Assembly: GCA_014379045.1 (NCBI GenBank)
Contig: JACMMK010000022.1
Coordinates: 1 to 16,385 of the forward strand
Direction: 5' to 3'
DNA: 16,385 bases
From: Burkholderiales bacterium
GTDB taxonomy: Bacteria; Pseudomonadota; Gammaproteobacteria; Burkholderiales; CAIKXV01
Shown one piece after another: positions 7,473 through 14,585 of this stretch. The notes under the pieces are model-generated. The model had not been told where the DNA came from. It ran no database searches and saw only the letters and a list, made by a program, of their open reading frames with translations. Numbering within the stretch: the stretch's first letter is position 1; each line of letters starts with the position of its first letter. A program made the translations under genes and the position numbers.

Positions 7473-7516
7473 GGGCGTCGCAATGTCGCCCGTCGTGACG
7501 TCTCGCATCGCGTCAC
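7473..7516. other. Intercistronic hairpins between receptor and M20 gene
   Basis: Two small inverted repeats lie in the 120-base gap: GGGCG/CGCCC (7473-7477, 7487-7491) and GTGACG/CGTCAC (7495-7500, 7511-7516). Neither is followed by a T-run on the minus strand. They could reduce or stabilise downstream mRNA, but are not terminators by sequence. Confidence 0.3.
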
Positions 7517-7559
7517 TTCAGGCGCTGCCAGGGGGCGCGCCCGTTCCACGACCTCGCGC

Positions 7560-8531
7560 TCACTCGAGCTTGATGTTCGCCGTCTTGACCACGTCGCGCC
7601 ACAGCGCGATCTCACGCGTGAGCGTATCGCGGAACTGGGCACCGGTGCTGCCGACGACCTCCCAGCCCAGATTCTCGAGGTTGGCGCGTCCCTGGCCGGT
7701 GGTCACCACCGAGATCAGTGCCGTCTCGAGCCGGTTGCGGACCTCGCGCGGCAATCCGCGCGGGCCGACGAACGCCTGCCACGAATAAACTTCCATGTCG
7801 CGGTAGCCGAGCTCGGTCAGCGTCGGCAAATCGGAGAACTGCGCGATGCGCTTGCCGCTGGTCACCGCAAGTGCGCGCAGGCGGCCACCGCGAATATGCG
7901 GGGCCGCGCTGCCCAGGCTGGTGAACGTCAGATCGACCTGGCCGCCGATCATGTCCGACATCGTCGCGCCCGCGCCCTTGAACGGCACGATGATCGCCGA
8001 GGTCTTCGTGCGCAGCATGAACAGCTCGGAGGTCAGGTGTCCGGACGAACCCATGCCCGCGACGCCGAACGTGTGCTTGCCTGGATTCGCCGCCAGCAGC
8101 GTCACCACCTCTTTGACATTGGTCGCCCCGACCTTGGTGCTCGCGACCAGCACGTTCGGGGTGCGCGCCGACAACGTGAGGTGATCGAAATCGCGCAACG
8201 AGTCGTACGACAGGTCCTTGTAGGTGACCATGTTGATCGCGAACGTGCCGACCGAACCGATCAGGATCGTGTGCCCATCGGGATTGGCTTTTGCCGCGAT
8301 GCCGGCGCCGATCGTGCTGTTGGCCCCCGCACGGATGTCGACGATCACCGGCTGCCCGAGGCTCTCGCCGAGCCGGGCGGCGACCTCGCGCCCGACGACA
8401 TCCGACGGACCGCCGGCGGCGAAGGGCACGATCATCCGGATCGGACGGCTCGGCCACCCCTGTGCGTGTGCGGCAGAGGCGCTGAACAGCAGCCCCGCGA
8501 TCAAACCGCCTATGGATAATCGTGATGCCAT
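7560..8531 (-). CDS. Bug family tripartite tricarboxylate transporter substrate-binding protein (receptor 1)
   Basis: A 323-residue periplasmic receptor of the TctC/Bug family, which binds small organic acids or related compounds for uptake. A Sec signal peptide covers residues 1-23 (basic start, IGGLIAGLLFSASA core, AHA before Gln24). Family marks: WPSRPIRMIVPFAAGGPSD near the mature N-terminus, the Asp of GGPSDVVGR that helps hold a carboxylate, NPDGHTILIG, NPGKHTFGVAG, VPFKGAGATM and GGQVDLTF. Length is normal. A GGAG (8542-8545) ten bases upstream is a modest ribosome site. It is 57 bases after receptor 2 and 120 bases before the M20 gene, so it is probably co-transcribed with both. It is less like receptors 2 and 3 than they are like each other, so it may see a different ligand. 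Ligand unknown. Confidence 0.92.
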   Translation of the reverse strand: MASRLSIGGLIAGLLFSASAAHAQGWPSRPIRMIVPFAAGGPSDVVGREVAARLGESLGQPVIVDIRAGANSTIGAGIAAKANPDGHTILIGSVGTFAINMVTYKDLSYDSLRDFDHLTLSARTPNVLVASTKVGATNVKEVVTLLAANPGKHTFGVAGMGSSGHLTSELFMLRTKTSAIIVPFKGAGATMSDMIGGQVDLTFTSLGSAAPHIRGGRLRALAVTSGKRIAQFSDLPTLTELGYRDMEVYSWQAFVGPRGLPREVRNRLETALISVVTTGQGRANLENLGWEVVGSTGAQFRDTLTREIALWRDVVKTANIKLE

Positions 8532-8588
8532 CTTCTGTCTGCTCCGGTTGTGACGCTAGGTGCTGCGTGTGCGGCGGTGCGTGCGCGA

Positions 8589-9554
8589 TCAGTCTACCGG
8601 CTTGATCCCGGCCTCTTTCGCGAGCTTGACCATCCGTACCACCTGATCCTTCATCATCGCAGCCATCTGCTCGGGGCTGCCGCCAGCGATGTCGAGTCCG
8701 GCATCGGTGATCCGGGCGCGCGTGTCCTTCTCGCCGAGGATACGGTTCAGATCGGTGTTCAGGCGCGTGACGATCGCCGCCGGCATTCCCGGCGGCCCGG
8801 CGATACCCATCCACCCCTCGAGCTCGAACCCCGGCAGCCCCGATTCGCCGATCGTCGGCACCCCGACGAGTGCGGCCGAGGCGCGCGTACCGGTCAGCCC
8901 CAGCGCCCGCACCCGCCCCGAGCGCACCATCTGGATCGCCTCGGGGATCGTCTGGAACATCAGGTCGACCTGGCCGCCGAGCAGATCGACCATCGCCGGC
9001 GCGCCGCCCTTGTACGGCACGTGCACCATCTTCACCCCGGCCATGCTGCTGAAGAGTTCGCCGGACATGTGCTGCGACGAGCCGTTGCCGCCCGACCCGT
9101 AATTGAGCACCCCGGGCCGTGTGCGCGCGAGCGCGATGAATTCCTTCACCGACTTGGCGGGCACCGACGGGTTCACGATCAGCACGTTGCTCTGGTAGAC
9201 GACCATCGCGACCGGCGTCAGGTCTTTCAACGGGTCGTACGGCATCCGCGTGTAGATCGCGAGGTTGCCGCCGAGCGCCCCGCCGCTCGACAGCAAAACC
9301 GCGTAGCCATCGGCGGGCGCACGCGCGACGACTTCGCCGGCGATGTTGCCCCCCGCACCGGGTCGCGTCTCGACGATCACCGGCTGCGCGAGTGTCTCGG
9401 CAAGCCGCGATGACACGATGCGCGCGACGAGATCGACACTGCCGCCGGCGGCGAAGCCGATCACCAGCCGCACCGGTTTCGCAGGCCAGGTCTGCGCGCT
9501 CGCGGGCAGCGCGCACGAGCCCGCGATCATCATCGCCATCACCATTCGAATCAT
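8589..9554 (-). CDS. Bug family tripartite tricarboxylate transporter substrate-binding protein (receptor 2)
   Basis: A 321-residue periplasmic receptor. The frame is open far upstream, but the ATG at 9554 is the real start: AAGGAG (9561-9566) lies six bases before it, and a signal peptide follows at once (MIRMVMAMMIAGSCALPASA, cleaved before Gln21). Family marks include WPAKPVRLVIGFAAGGSVD with the ligand-site Asp, GAGGNIAGEVVA, PADGYAVLLSS, YGSGGNGSSQHMSGELF, HVPYKGGAPAM and GGQVDLMF. It is a close paralogue of receptor 3, sharing SVKEFIALAR and HVPYKGGAPAM blocks and a 31-base identical DNA stretch. It follows the TPP enzyme after 98 bases containing a hairpin and precedes receptor 1 by 57 bases. 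An alternative ATG at 9569 would place the Shine-Dalgarno site within the gene and is less likely. Confidence 0.92.
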   Translation of the reverse strand: MIRMVMAMMIAGSCALPASAQTWPAKPVRLVIGFAAGGSVDLVARIVSSRLAETLAQPVIVETRPGAGGNIAGEVVARAPADGYAVLLSSGGALGGNLAIYTRMPYDPLKDLTPVAMVVYQSNVLIVNPSVPAKSVKEFIALARTRPGVLNYGSGGNGSSQHMSGELFSSMAGVKMVHVPYKGGAPAMVDLLGGQVDLMFQTIPEAIQMVRSGRVRALGLTGTRASAALVGVPTIGESGLPGFELEGWMGIAGPPGMPAAIVTRLNTDLNRILGEKDTRARITDAGLDIAGGSPEQMAAMMKDQVVRMVKLAKEAGIKPVD

Positions 9555-9560
9555 GTCGAG

Positions 9561-9566
9561 CTCCTT
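9561..9566 (-). promoter_or_regulatory. Shine-Dalgarno site of receptor 2
   Basis: AAGGAG on the minus strand, six bases before the ATG at 9554. It overlaps the codons that a start at 9569 would use, which is why the 9554 start is chosen. Confidence 0.75.
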
Positions 9567-9625
9567 CATGCGCAGCGCAACAAGCAACAATCGTGCGCCC
9601 GTAGCGTTCCCATCGCAAACGCCGA

Positions 9626-9649
9626 CGCGTGGCTTCGAGCGTCCACGCG
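9626..9649. other. Hairpin directly after the TPP enzyme gene
   Basis: CGCGTGG (9626-9632) and CCACGCG (9643-9649) form a 7-bp GC-rich stem with a 10-base loop, starting three bases after the TPP enzyme stop codon on the minus strand. The sequence after it lacks a T-run (TCGGCGTTTGC). It may protect the upstream message or partly attenuate the receptors downstream; it is not a clear intrinsic terminator. Confidence 0.42.
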
Positions 9650-9652
9650 CGC

Positions 9653-11296
9653 TCAGGTGTTCATCTGCGAGAAGCGCACCGTGGCCGCACGCGCGCGATA
9701 GTCGGTCACCACGTTGACAACGGCGGTGCGTCCCGCATCGACCGCGCGCTGCGCACGCTCGAGCGCCGGACGGATATCCTCCGGCCGCTCGACATACTCG
9801 CCGTGCCCGCCGAGCGCGACCGCCATCTGATCGAAGCGCGTGTAGCCGAGTTCGCGCCCGGGCTTCTTGCGCTCGGCGTCTCCGGTCCACCCGCCGTTCA
9901 GGCTGATCACCACCAGCACCGGAATGCGATGGCGCAACGCGGTGTCGAGTTCCATGCCGTTCAACCCGAACGCGCCGTCCCCGTGCAGCACGATCACCGG
10001 CGTGTCGGGTTTCGCCATCTTCGCGCCGAGTCCGAACGGCAGGCCCACCCCCATCGTGCCGAACGGCCCGGAATTCAGGCGATGCCCGGCGACATGCGTC
10101 GGTATCGACTGGCGCCCGTAGTTCAGGATTTCCTGTCCGTCGACGCAGAGGATCGCCGCACGCGGCATGAAGTCGCGCACCTCGCGGCAGAGCCGCAGCG
10201 GATGGATCGGCACCTGGTCGGTCGCGAGTTCGCGCTCCTGTCCCGCCTGTTTCTCGAGATGGATCACGCGCAGTCTTGCGCACCACTCGGCATGGTGCGC
10301 GGGATCGACGCGCCCGCGCGCAGCCGTGGTGAGCTGATCGAGCACCGCTCTCGCATCGCCGACCAGACCGACGTCCAGGCGCTGCGTGGTTGCGATCTCG
10401 CCGGGGTCGATGTCGACGCGTACGACTTTCGCATCGGCGCGGAAGCGCGGCGGTCGCAGATGTCCGAACACGTAGTTGACGCGCGTGCCGACGACCAGGA
10501 TCGCATCGGCTTCCTTCAGCGCGGTTGAGCGCGCGTTCGAGAAGCACAACGGATGATCCTCGGGGACCACGCCGCGTCCCTGCGGCGTCGTGTAGAACGG
10601 CATGCCGCTCGTCTCGATCCACGTCTGGAACTGCGTTGCCGCGTCCGACCAAAGCACGCCGCTGCCGGAGAGCACGACAGGCTTCTCGGCCGCCGCGAGC
10701 AGTGCGATCGCCGCCTCGACCGCCGCGGGATCGGCGAGCGCACGCGTTCGCTGCGGCCCCATGATCTTCGGCCATACCACGGTCGCCTCGTCGATCGACG
10801 CGAGCAGCACATCGGTCGGCAGATCGAGATAGACCGGGCCCGGCTTGCCCGCCCAGGCGGTGCGAAACGCGAGGTCGATCAATTCGGGGATGCGCCGGGT
10901 CTCGTAGCAGCGCTCGGCCCACTTCACCATCGGGCGCGCGATCGCAACCTGGTCGATCTCCTGGAACCCGCCGGTGCCCCACTCGTTCAACGGGCTCGAT
11001 CCGCCGAGGGCGACAACCGGCGCGCAGTCGACGAAGGCGGTGGCCAGGCCGCTGACCAGATTGATCGTACCGGGCCCGGAGCAGGCCATGCAAACGCCGG
11101 TGCGGTTGGCGACCCGCGCGTAGGCATGCGCCATCATCGCCGCGGCCTGTTCATGACGCACGTCGATGCCGCGCATGCCGCGGTCGAGGCACGCCTTCTC
11201 GGCACCCAGCATCGGCGCGCCCATCAGGAAGAAGAACGTGTCGACGTCCAGTCGCGCGAGCGTCTGCGCAACGAGGTCGGAACCGGTGACCGGCAT
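9653..11296 (-). CDS. Thiamine-pyrophosphate enzyme, oxalyl-CoA decarboxylase/2-hydroxyacyl-CoA lyase-like
   Basis: A 547-residue cytoplasmic enzyme of the acetolactate synthase superfamily, with the usual three domains. The cofactor-activating Glu49 lies in VRHEQAAAMMAHAYAR. The pyrimidine domain has SGPGTINLVSGLATAF; the central domain spans about 185-330; the diphosphate domain has GDG (439-441) with Asp440 and Asn467 (SLNGGWTG) as the likely Mg ligands. GGSSPLNEWGTGGFQEIDQ followed by VAIARPMVKWA resembles the GGSS..QEMDQLAIAKP region of oxalyl-CoA decarboxylase and 2-hydroxyacyl-CoA lyase more than ILV-type synthases; this is from memory, not an alignment. The start is the ATG at 11296, since AGGAGGA (11304-11310) lies seven bases upstream; the longer open frame to 11590 lacks support. 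It sits between DUF1028 (61 bases) and receptor 2 (98 bases). No FAD-linked acetolactate role or small subunit is nearby. Substrate not determinable. Confidence 0.86.
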   Translation of the reverse strand: MPVTGSDLVAQTLARLDVDTFFFLMGAPMLGAEKACLDRGMRGIDVRHEQAAAMMAHAYARVANRTGVCMACSGPGTINLVSGLATAFVDCAPVVALGGSSPLNEWGTGGFQEIDQVAIARPMVKWAERCYETRRIPELIDLAFRTAWAGKPGPVYLDLPTDVLLASIDEATVVWPKIMGPQRTRALADPAAVEAAIALLAAAEKPVVLSGSGVLWSDAATQFQTWIETSGMPFYTTPQGRGVVPEDHPLCFSNARSTALKEADAILVVGTRVNYVFGHLRPPRFRADAKVVRVDIDPGEIATTQRLDVGLVGDARAVLDQLTTAARGRVDPAHHAEWCARLRVIHLEKQAGQERELATDQVPIHPLRLCREVRDFMPRAAILCVDGQEILNYGRQSIPTHVAGHRLNSGPFGTMGVGLPFGLGAKMAKPDTPVIVLHGDGAFGLNGMELDTALRHRIPVLVVISLNGGWTGDAERKKPGRELGYTRFDQMAVALGGHGEYVERPEDIRPALERAQRAVDAGRTAVVNVVTDYRARAATVRFSQMNT

Positions 11297-11303
11297 CGGA
11301 AGG

Positions 11304-11310
11304 TCCTCCT
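11304..11310 (-). promoter_or_regulatory. Perfect Shine-Dalgarno site of the TPP enzyme
   Basis: AGGAGGA on the minus strand with a seven-base spacer before the ATG at 11296. It settles the start and suggests strong translation. Confidence 0.8.
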
Positions 11311-11357
11311 GTGTTGTTCGAACTTGTGGAATCAGTGTCGCTGCACGCGCGCCGGCG

Positions 11358-12053
11358 TCAAAGCGCGTAGGGCTTGCCCTGCTTCTCGAGCCAGTCGACC
11401 TCGCGCCCGAAGGCCTCCGGCTCGCCGGGACGTCCATAGTAGTAGGGCAGCAACGGCCGGTGGATATCGTAGATGCGGCGCAGTTCGCCGATCGGCTCGG
11501 GGTGATGATCGACACGCAGATCGACCCACGGGAAGATCTGCCGGTCGAACACCTTGAGCGCGCTCGAGTGCTGGCCACCGACCTGGCCACCGGCGTCGCG
11601 TCCTGCCTCCAGACCGAGCATCAGCCGCTCGTCGAGATCCTGCGTCTGCGTCGCCTCCCATGATTCGGCCATCGCCTGTGCGGTGCGCTCGCTGGTCAGG
11701 TAGTTGCCCATCGCGACCAGGTTCTTGCGCGTCACCGCACCGGACCACACCTTGTTGTTGGCACCGGTACGCGCGACCGCGTTGCCGTCGCGGTCGATCA
11801 CGCAGATCTGGCGAAACTCGATGCGCGGGTCGCTCGCAGCGATCTGCGTCAGCGTCGCCGACGCGGAGAAGCCCTGCGCGAGCAGATTCAGGCCGAGCGG
11901 ACCCAGCCGCGGATCGGTGGTCGCCATCGTGACGACGACGCCGACGTCGGGCGCGATGAACGGGCAACGTGCCCCGACCGCGACCGGGTTGGTCGAGATG
12001 GCGACGCCGAAGCGTCCGGTGCGGGCGCAGCGTCCCGCGATGGCAAAGGTCAT
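11358..12053 (-). CDS. DUF1028 family protein (Ntn-hydrolase-like)
   Basis: A 231-residue cytoplasmic protein with the DUF1028 signature: MTFAIAGRCARTGRFGVAIS, NPVAVGARCPF, GPLGLNLLAQG, SDPRIEFRQICVIDRDGN, WSGAV..NLVAMGNYL, LDERLMLGLEAGRDAGGQ and QHSSAL. The family is related to N-terminal nucleophile hydrolases; Thr2, exposed after removal of Met1, would be the nucleophile if the relation is functional here, and no propeptide is present. Substrates are not established to my knowledge, but amide-type bonds would fit the fold. The last 60 residues (DHHPEPIGELRRIYDIHRP, then LLPYYYGRPGEPEAF) look like the tail found in many members. AGGAG (12061-12065) lies seven bases before the ATG. It starts 42 bases after receptor 3 and ends 61 bases before the TPP enzyme, so it is central to the operon. 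Confidence 0.9.
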   Translation of the reverse strand: MTFAIAGRCARTGRFGVAISTNPVAVGARCPFIAPDVGVVVTMATTDPRLGPLGLNLLAQGFSASATLTQIAASDPRIEFRQICVIDRDGNAVARTGANNKVWSGAVTRKNLVAMGNYLTSERTAQAMAESWEATQTQDLDERLMLGLEAGRDAGGQVGGQHSSALKVFDRQIFPWVDLRVDHHPEPIGELRRIYDIHRPLLPYYYGRPGEPEAFGREVDWLEKQGKPYAL

Positions 12054-12095
12054 GATCGCTCTCCTGGCGGTGCAGCCCGCGACATGCGGCGCTGG

Positions 12096-13091
12096 TTATT
12101 GCGGGGGTATGCCGGCGGCCTTGACGATCGCCTCGTAGCGCGCGATATCGCTCTTGATGAACGCGGCGAACGATTCGGGCGACCCGCCCGCGACATCGAG
12201 CCCGAGTTCGAGCAGACGCGGGCGCAGGTCTGCGGCCAGCATCTTCTGCACGTCGCTGTTGAGGCGCAGCACGATTTCGCGCGGCGTCGCCGGGGGCGCC
12301 AGCAAACCGATCCACCCGCGCAGTTCGTAGCCCTTCAACCCCGCCTCGTCCATCGTCGGCAGTTCGGGGAACACCTTCGAGCGTTCGCGCGAGGTCACCG
12401 CGAGCGCGCGCACACGTCCCGCCTTGACCATCGGCACCGACGAAGGCGCGGTATCGAACATGAAATCGATCTGGCCGCCGATCAGGTCGGCCATCGCCGG
12501 CGCGCCGCCCTTGTACGGCACATGCACGACCTTCGCGCCGGTCATCATCGAGAACAGTTCGGCCGACATGTGCTGGCTCGCGCCGATGCCCGAGGAGCCG
12601 TAGTTGAGCTTGCCGGGGTTCGCGCGCGCGAGCGCGATGAATTCCTTCACCGATCTGGCCGGCACCGACGGGTGGATGATCAACACATTGGGCTGGTTGG
12701 CGATCAGCACGACCGGGGCGAGGTCGCGTACGGGGTCGTACGGCAACTTCGCATAGACCGCGGGTGCGGAGCTGATCGCCGACGCACTGCCCATCAGCAA
12801 CGTATGGCCATCGGGTGCGGCGCGTACCACCGCCTCGGTGCCGATGATGCCGGCGGCGCCGGCGCGGTTATCGACGACGAACGGCTGACCTGTTGCGTCG
12901 GTGAAGCGTTGCCCGGTGAGCCGCGCCACGGTGTCGATGCTGCCGCCGGGCGGAAACGCGACGATGATGCGCACGGGGCGCGCGGGATAGCCGGGGGACT
13001 GCGCCGACGCGCCGGGCGCACCGAGAATCATCGAACCCACTGCTGCAAGCCAGATCGCGCATCGATGCGCACGCCACTGTGTGACCCTCAA
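12096..13091 (-). CDS. Bug family tripartite tricarboxylate transporter substrate-binding protein (receptor 3)
   Basis: A 331-residue periplasmic receptor and first gene of the likely operon. I start it at TTG 13091, not the ATG at 13202. GGGGAG (13098-13103) lies six bases before the TTG, and the resulting N-terminus is a proper Sec signal (MRVTQWRAHR, a CAIWLAAVGSMILGAPG core, ASA before Gln31). The longer form would add 37 Arg/Pro-rich residues ahead of that signal. Family marks: YPARPVRIIVAFPPGGSID with the ligand-site Asp, GAAGIIGTEAVV, PDGHTLLMGS, YGSSGIGASQHMSAELF, HVPYKGGAPAM and GGQIDFMFD. It is a close paralogue of receptor 2. Its start is divergent from receptor 4, with 248 bases between the two. 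The ligand is unknown; carboxylate recognition is the family norm. Confidence 0.88.
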   Translation of the reverse strand: MRVTQWRAHRCAIWLAAVGSMILGAPGASAQSPGYPARPVRIIVAFPPGGSIDTVARLTGQRFTDATGQPFVVDNRAGAAGIIGTEAVVRAAPDGHTLLMGSASAISSAPAVYAKLPYDPVRDLAPVVLIANQPNVLIIHPSVPARSVKEFIALARANPGKLNYGSSGIGASQHMSAELFSMMTGAKVVHVPYKGGAPAMADLIGGQIDFMFDTAPSSVPMVKAGRVRALAVTSRERSKVFPELPTMDEAGLKGYELRGWIGLLAPPATPREIVLRLNSDVQKMLAADLRPRLLELGLDVAGGSPESFAAFIKSDIARYEAIVKAAGIPPQ

Positions 13092-13097
13092 GCGCGA

Positions 13098-13103
13098 CTC
13101 CCC
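13098..13103 (-). promoter_or_regulatory. Shine-Dalgarno site supporting a TTG start for receptor 3
   Basis: GGGGAG on the minus strand, six bases before TTG 13091. Together with the signal peptide that follows, it supports the non-ATG start. Confidence 0.6.
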
Positions 13104-13131
13104 TGGCACGGACGGTGTCCGGCGTGAACAG

Positions 13132-13161
13132 ACGTTACCGTGCGCTGCAGGCGTTTGGCAA
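13132..13161 (-). promoter_or_regulatory. Possible promoter of the receptor 3 operon
   Basis: TTGCCA (13156-13161, five of six to consensus) and TAACGT (13132-13137, three of six) are 18 bases apart on the minus strand. A transcript would start near 13125, with a short leader before the TTG at 13091. The -10 is poor, so this is tentative. I did not find a clear plus-strand promoter for receptor 4 in the same 248-base divergent region. Confidence 0.28.
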
Positions 13162-13325
13162 ATCGACGCGCCCCTGCACGGCACGCGCCGCGCTTGCACC
13201 AATGTGGGACGCCGCGCACCATGTCGAGGCTCATTGCCCGCGCGGGCGAGGCGTCGGCCGGGGTGGCGCCGGTGCCGACACGGCCACGATACTGGTATGG
13301 AACGTGCATCGCGGGTCGGATCACC

Positions 13326-13331
13326 AAGGAG
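13326..13331 (+). promoter_or_regulatory. Shine-Dalgarno site of receptor 4
   Basis: AAGGAG eight bases before the ATG at 13340. It selects this start over the frame's earlier ATG at 13115. Confidence 0.72.
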
Positions 13332-13339
13332 ATTCGCTC

Positions 13340-14467
13340 ATGGCCTCACGCCGGCACCCCGCCTCGCTTTCGTCCCGCTCGCACGCGTTCTCCGTGCGCA
13401 AGGTCTCCCCCGCCTGCCTCCCCGAGCCTCGGCTCGCTGGACGGTCGTTCCCCCGCCGTTCGCTGCTGGTCCACGCCGCGGCGAGTGCGACGCTCGTCAC
13501 GCTGAGCCTGGTTGCCGCACCGACGCTGCATGCGCAGACGCCGAGCGCAGCGCCGACCACGGCAGGCGCGTATCCGAGCCGACCGATCCGCTTCATCGTG
13601 CCCTTCGCCGCGGGTGGCGTCTCCGACATCCTCGGTCGCTCGGTGGCACTGAAAATGAGCGAAGTCGTCGGCCAGCAGTGGGTCGTCGAGAACCGCGGCG
13701 GCGCGGGCGGCACGATCGGCGCCGACGTCGTCGCCAATGCCACGCCCGACGGCTACACGATCCTGCTGTCGAGCTTGACGACGCAGTCGATCGCGCCGCA
13801 TATGCTGAAGAAACTGCCGTACAACACTCTGACCGCGTTCACCCCGGTCGGCGGCGTTGCGCTGTCGCCGAACATCCTGAGCATCGGCTCGAGCCAGCCG
13901 ATGAAGTCGGTAAAAGACATCATCGCCGCGGCGAAGGCGAACCCGGGCAAGGTGATCTACGGGTCGTCCGGCCAAGGCAGCATCGGCCATCTGACCGGCG
14001 AGATACTGCGCGCGGCCACCGGGGTCGATATGACCCACGTGCCATTCAAGAGCGCCGCACTCGCCTACCCGGACGTGATGGGCGGCAATATCACGATGGT
14101 CTTCGATACGCTTCCCTCGGCGATGCAGCACATCAAGTCCGGCGCGGTTCGCCCGGTCGCGATGCTCTCGCCGAAGCGCTCGCCGGCAATGCCCGACGTA
14201 CCGACGATCGCAGAGGCCGGCTTCCCTGAGGCGACGCTGAACTTCTGGTCCGCGCTGTTCGGGCCGGCCAACATGCCTCCGGCGGTGGTGCAGCGCTTGA
14301 ATGAATCGCTCAACAAGTCACTCGCCGCGCCCGACTTGCGCGATCGGCTCGTCGCGCTCGGTTCCGACCCGTGGCCCACCACACCGCAGGAGCTGACTAC
14401 GCGCGTGCGCGAAGATTTCGAACGCATGGGCAAGGTGATCAAGACCGCGGGGATAGCGCCCGAATAG
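13340..14467 (+). CDS. Bug family substrate-binding protein with a long twin-arginine leader (receptor 4)
   Basis: A 375-residue exported receptor, about 50 residues longer than its neighbours because of its N-terminus. The ATG at 13340 has AAGGAG (13326-13331) eight bases upstream. The leader has a basic, Ser-rich stretch, then FPRRSLLVHAAASATLVTLS and a cut likely after LHA (residue 65). The RR pair (39-40) before a mild hydrophobic core resembles a Tat signal, unlike the Sec signals of the other three. The mature part has YPSRPIRFIVPFAAGGVSD with the ligand-site Asp, GAGGTIGADVVA, TPDGYTILLSS, YGSSGQGSIGHLTGEIL, HVPFKSAALAYPDVMGG and a normal C-terminal domain. It is divergent from the receptor 3 operon and convergent with the AMP-forming ligase. 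A start nearer the RR motif cannot be excluded. Ligand unknown. Confidence 0.88.
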   Translation: MASRRHPASLSSRSHAFSVRKVSPACLPEPRLAGRSFPRRSLLVHAAASATLVTLSLVAAPTLHAQTPSAAPTTAGAYPSRPIRFIVPFAAGGVSDILGRSVALKMSEVVGQQWVVENRGGAGGTIGADVVANATPDGYTILLSSLTTQSIAPHMLKKLPYNTLTAFTPVGGVALSPNILSIGSSQPMKSVKDIIAAAKANPGKVIYGSSGQGSIGHLTGEILRAATGVDMTHVPFKSAALAYPDVMGGNITMVFDTLPSAMQHIKSGAVRPVAMLSPKRSPAMPDVPTIAEAGFPEATLNFWSALFGPANMPPAVVQRLNESLNKSLAAPDLRDRLVALGSDPWPTTPQELTTRVREDFERMGKVIKTAGIAPE

Positions 14468-14477
14468 GCGCGCGCAG

Positions 14478-14501
14478 CAAAAGCCCGACTCACCGGTCGG
14501 G
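14478..14501 (-). terminator. Probable intrinsic terminator of the AMP-forming ligase gene
   Basis: A 6-bp stem CCCGAC (14484-14489)/GTCGGG (14496-14501) with a six-base loop is followed on the minus strand by GCTTTTG. It lies 85 bases past the ligase stop (14586) and just after the facing receptor 4 stop. The T-run is short (four), so it may be weak; the stem could also end the plus-strand transcript less efficiently. Confidence 0.5.
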
Positions 14502-14585
14502 ACGCACACGTCCATTCGGAACGTCGCGGATCGCGCCCGCCGCGATCGACCGTAGGTTCGTTCGGGGGGTGTTGACTGCGACCTG

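Noticed and set aside
6351..8519. A 722-residue plus-strand open frame
   Set aside because: Antisense to the M20 and receptor 1 genes; Arg/Asp/His-rich with no domain.
9555..11093. Long open extension upstream of receptor 2 in the same frame
   Set aside because: It overlaps the TPP gene in another frame. The Shine-Dalgarno site and signal peptide place the start at 9554, so a giant fusion is not real.
9653..11296. Reading the TPP enzyme as an ordinary acetolactate synthase large subunit
   Set aside because: There is no small regulatory subunit or ilv gene nearby, and the GGSS/QEIDQ region resembles the oxalyl-CoA decarboxylase branch more closely, though this is by eye.
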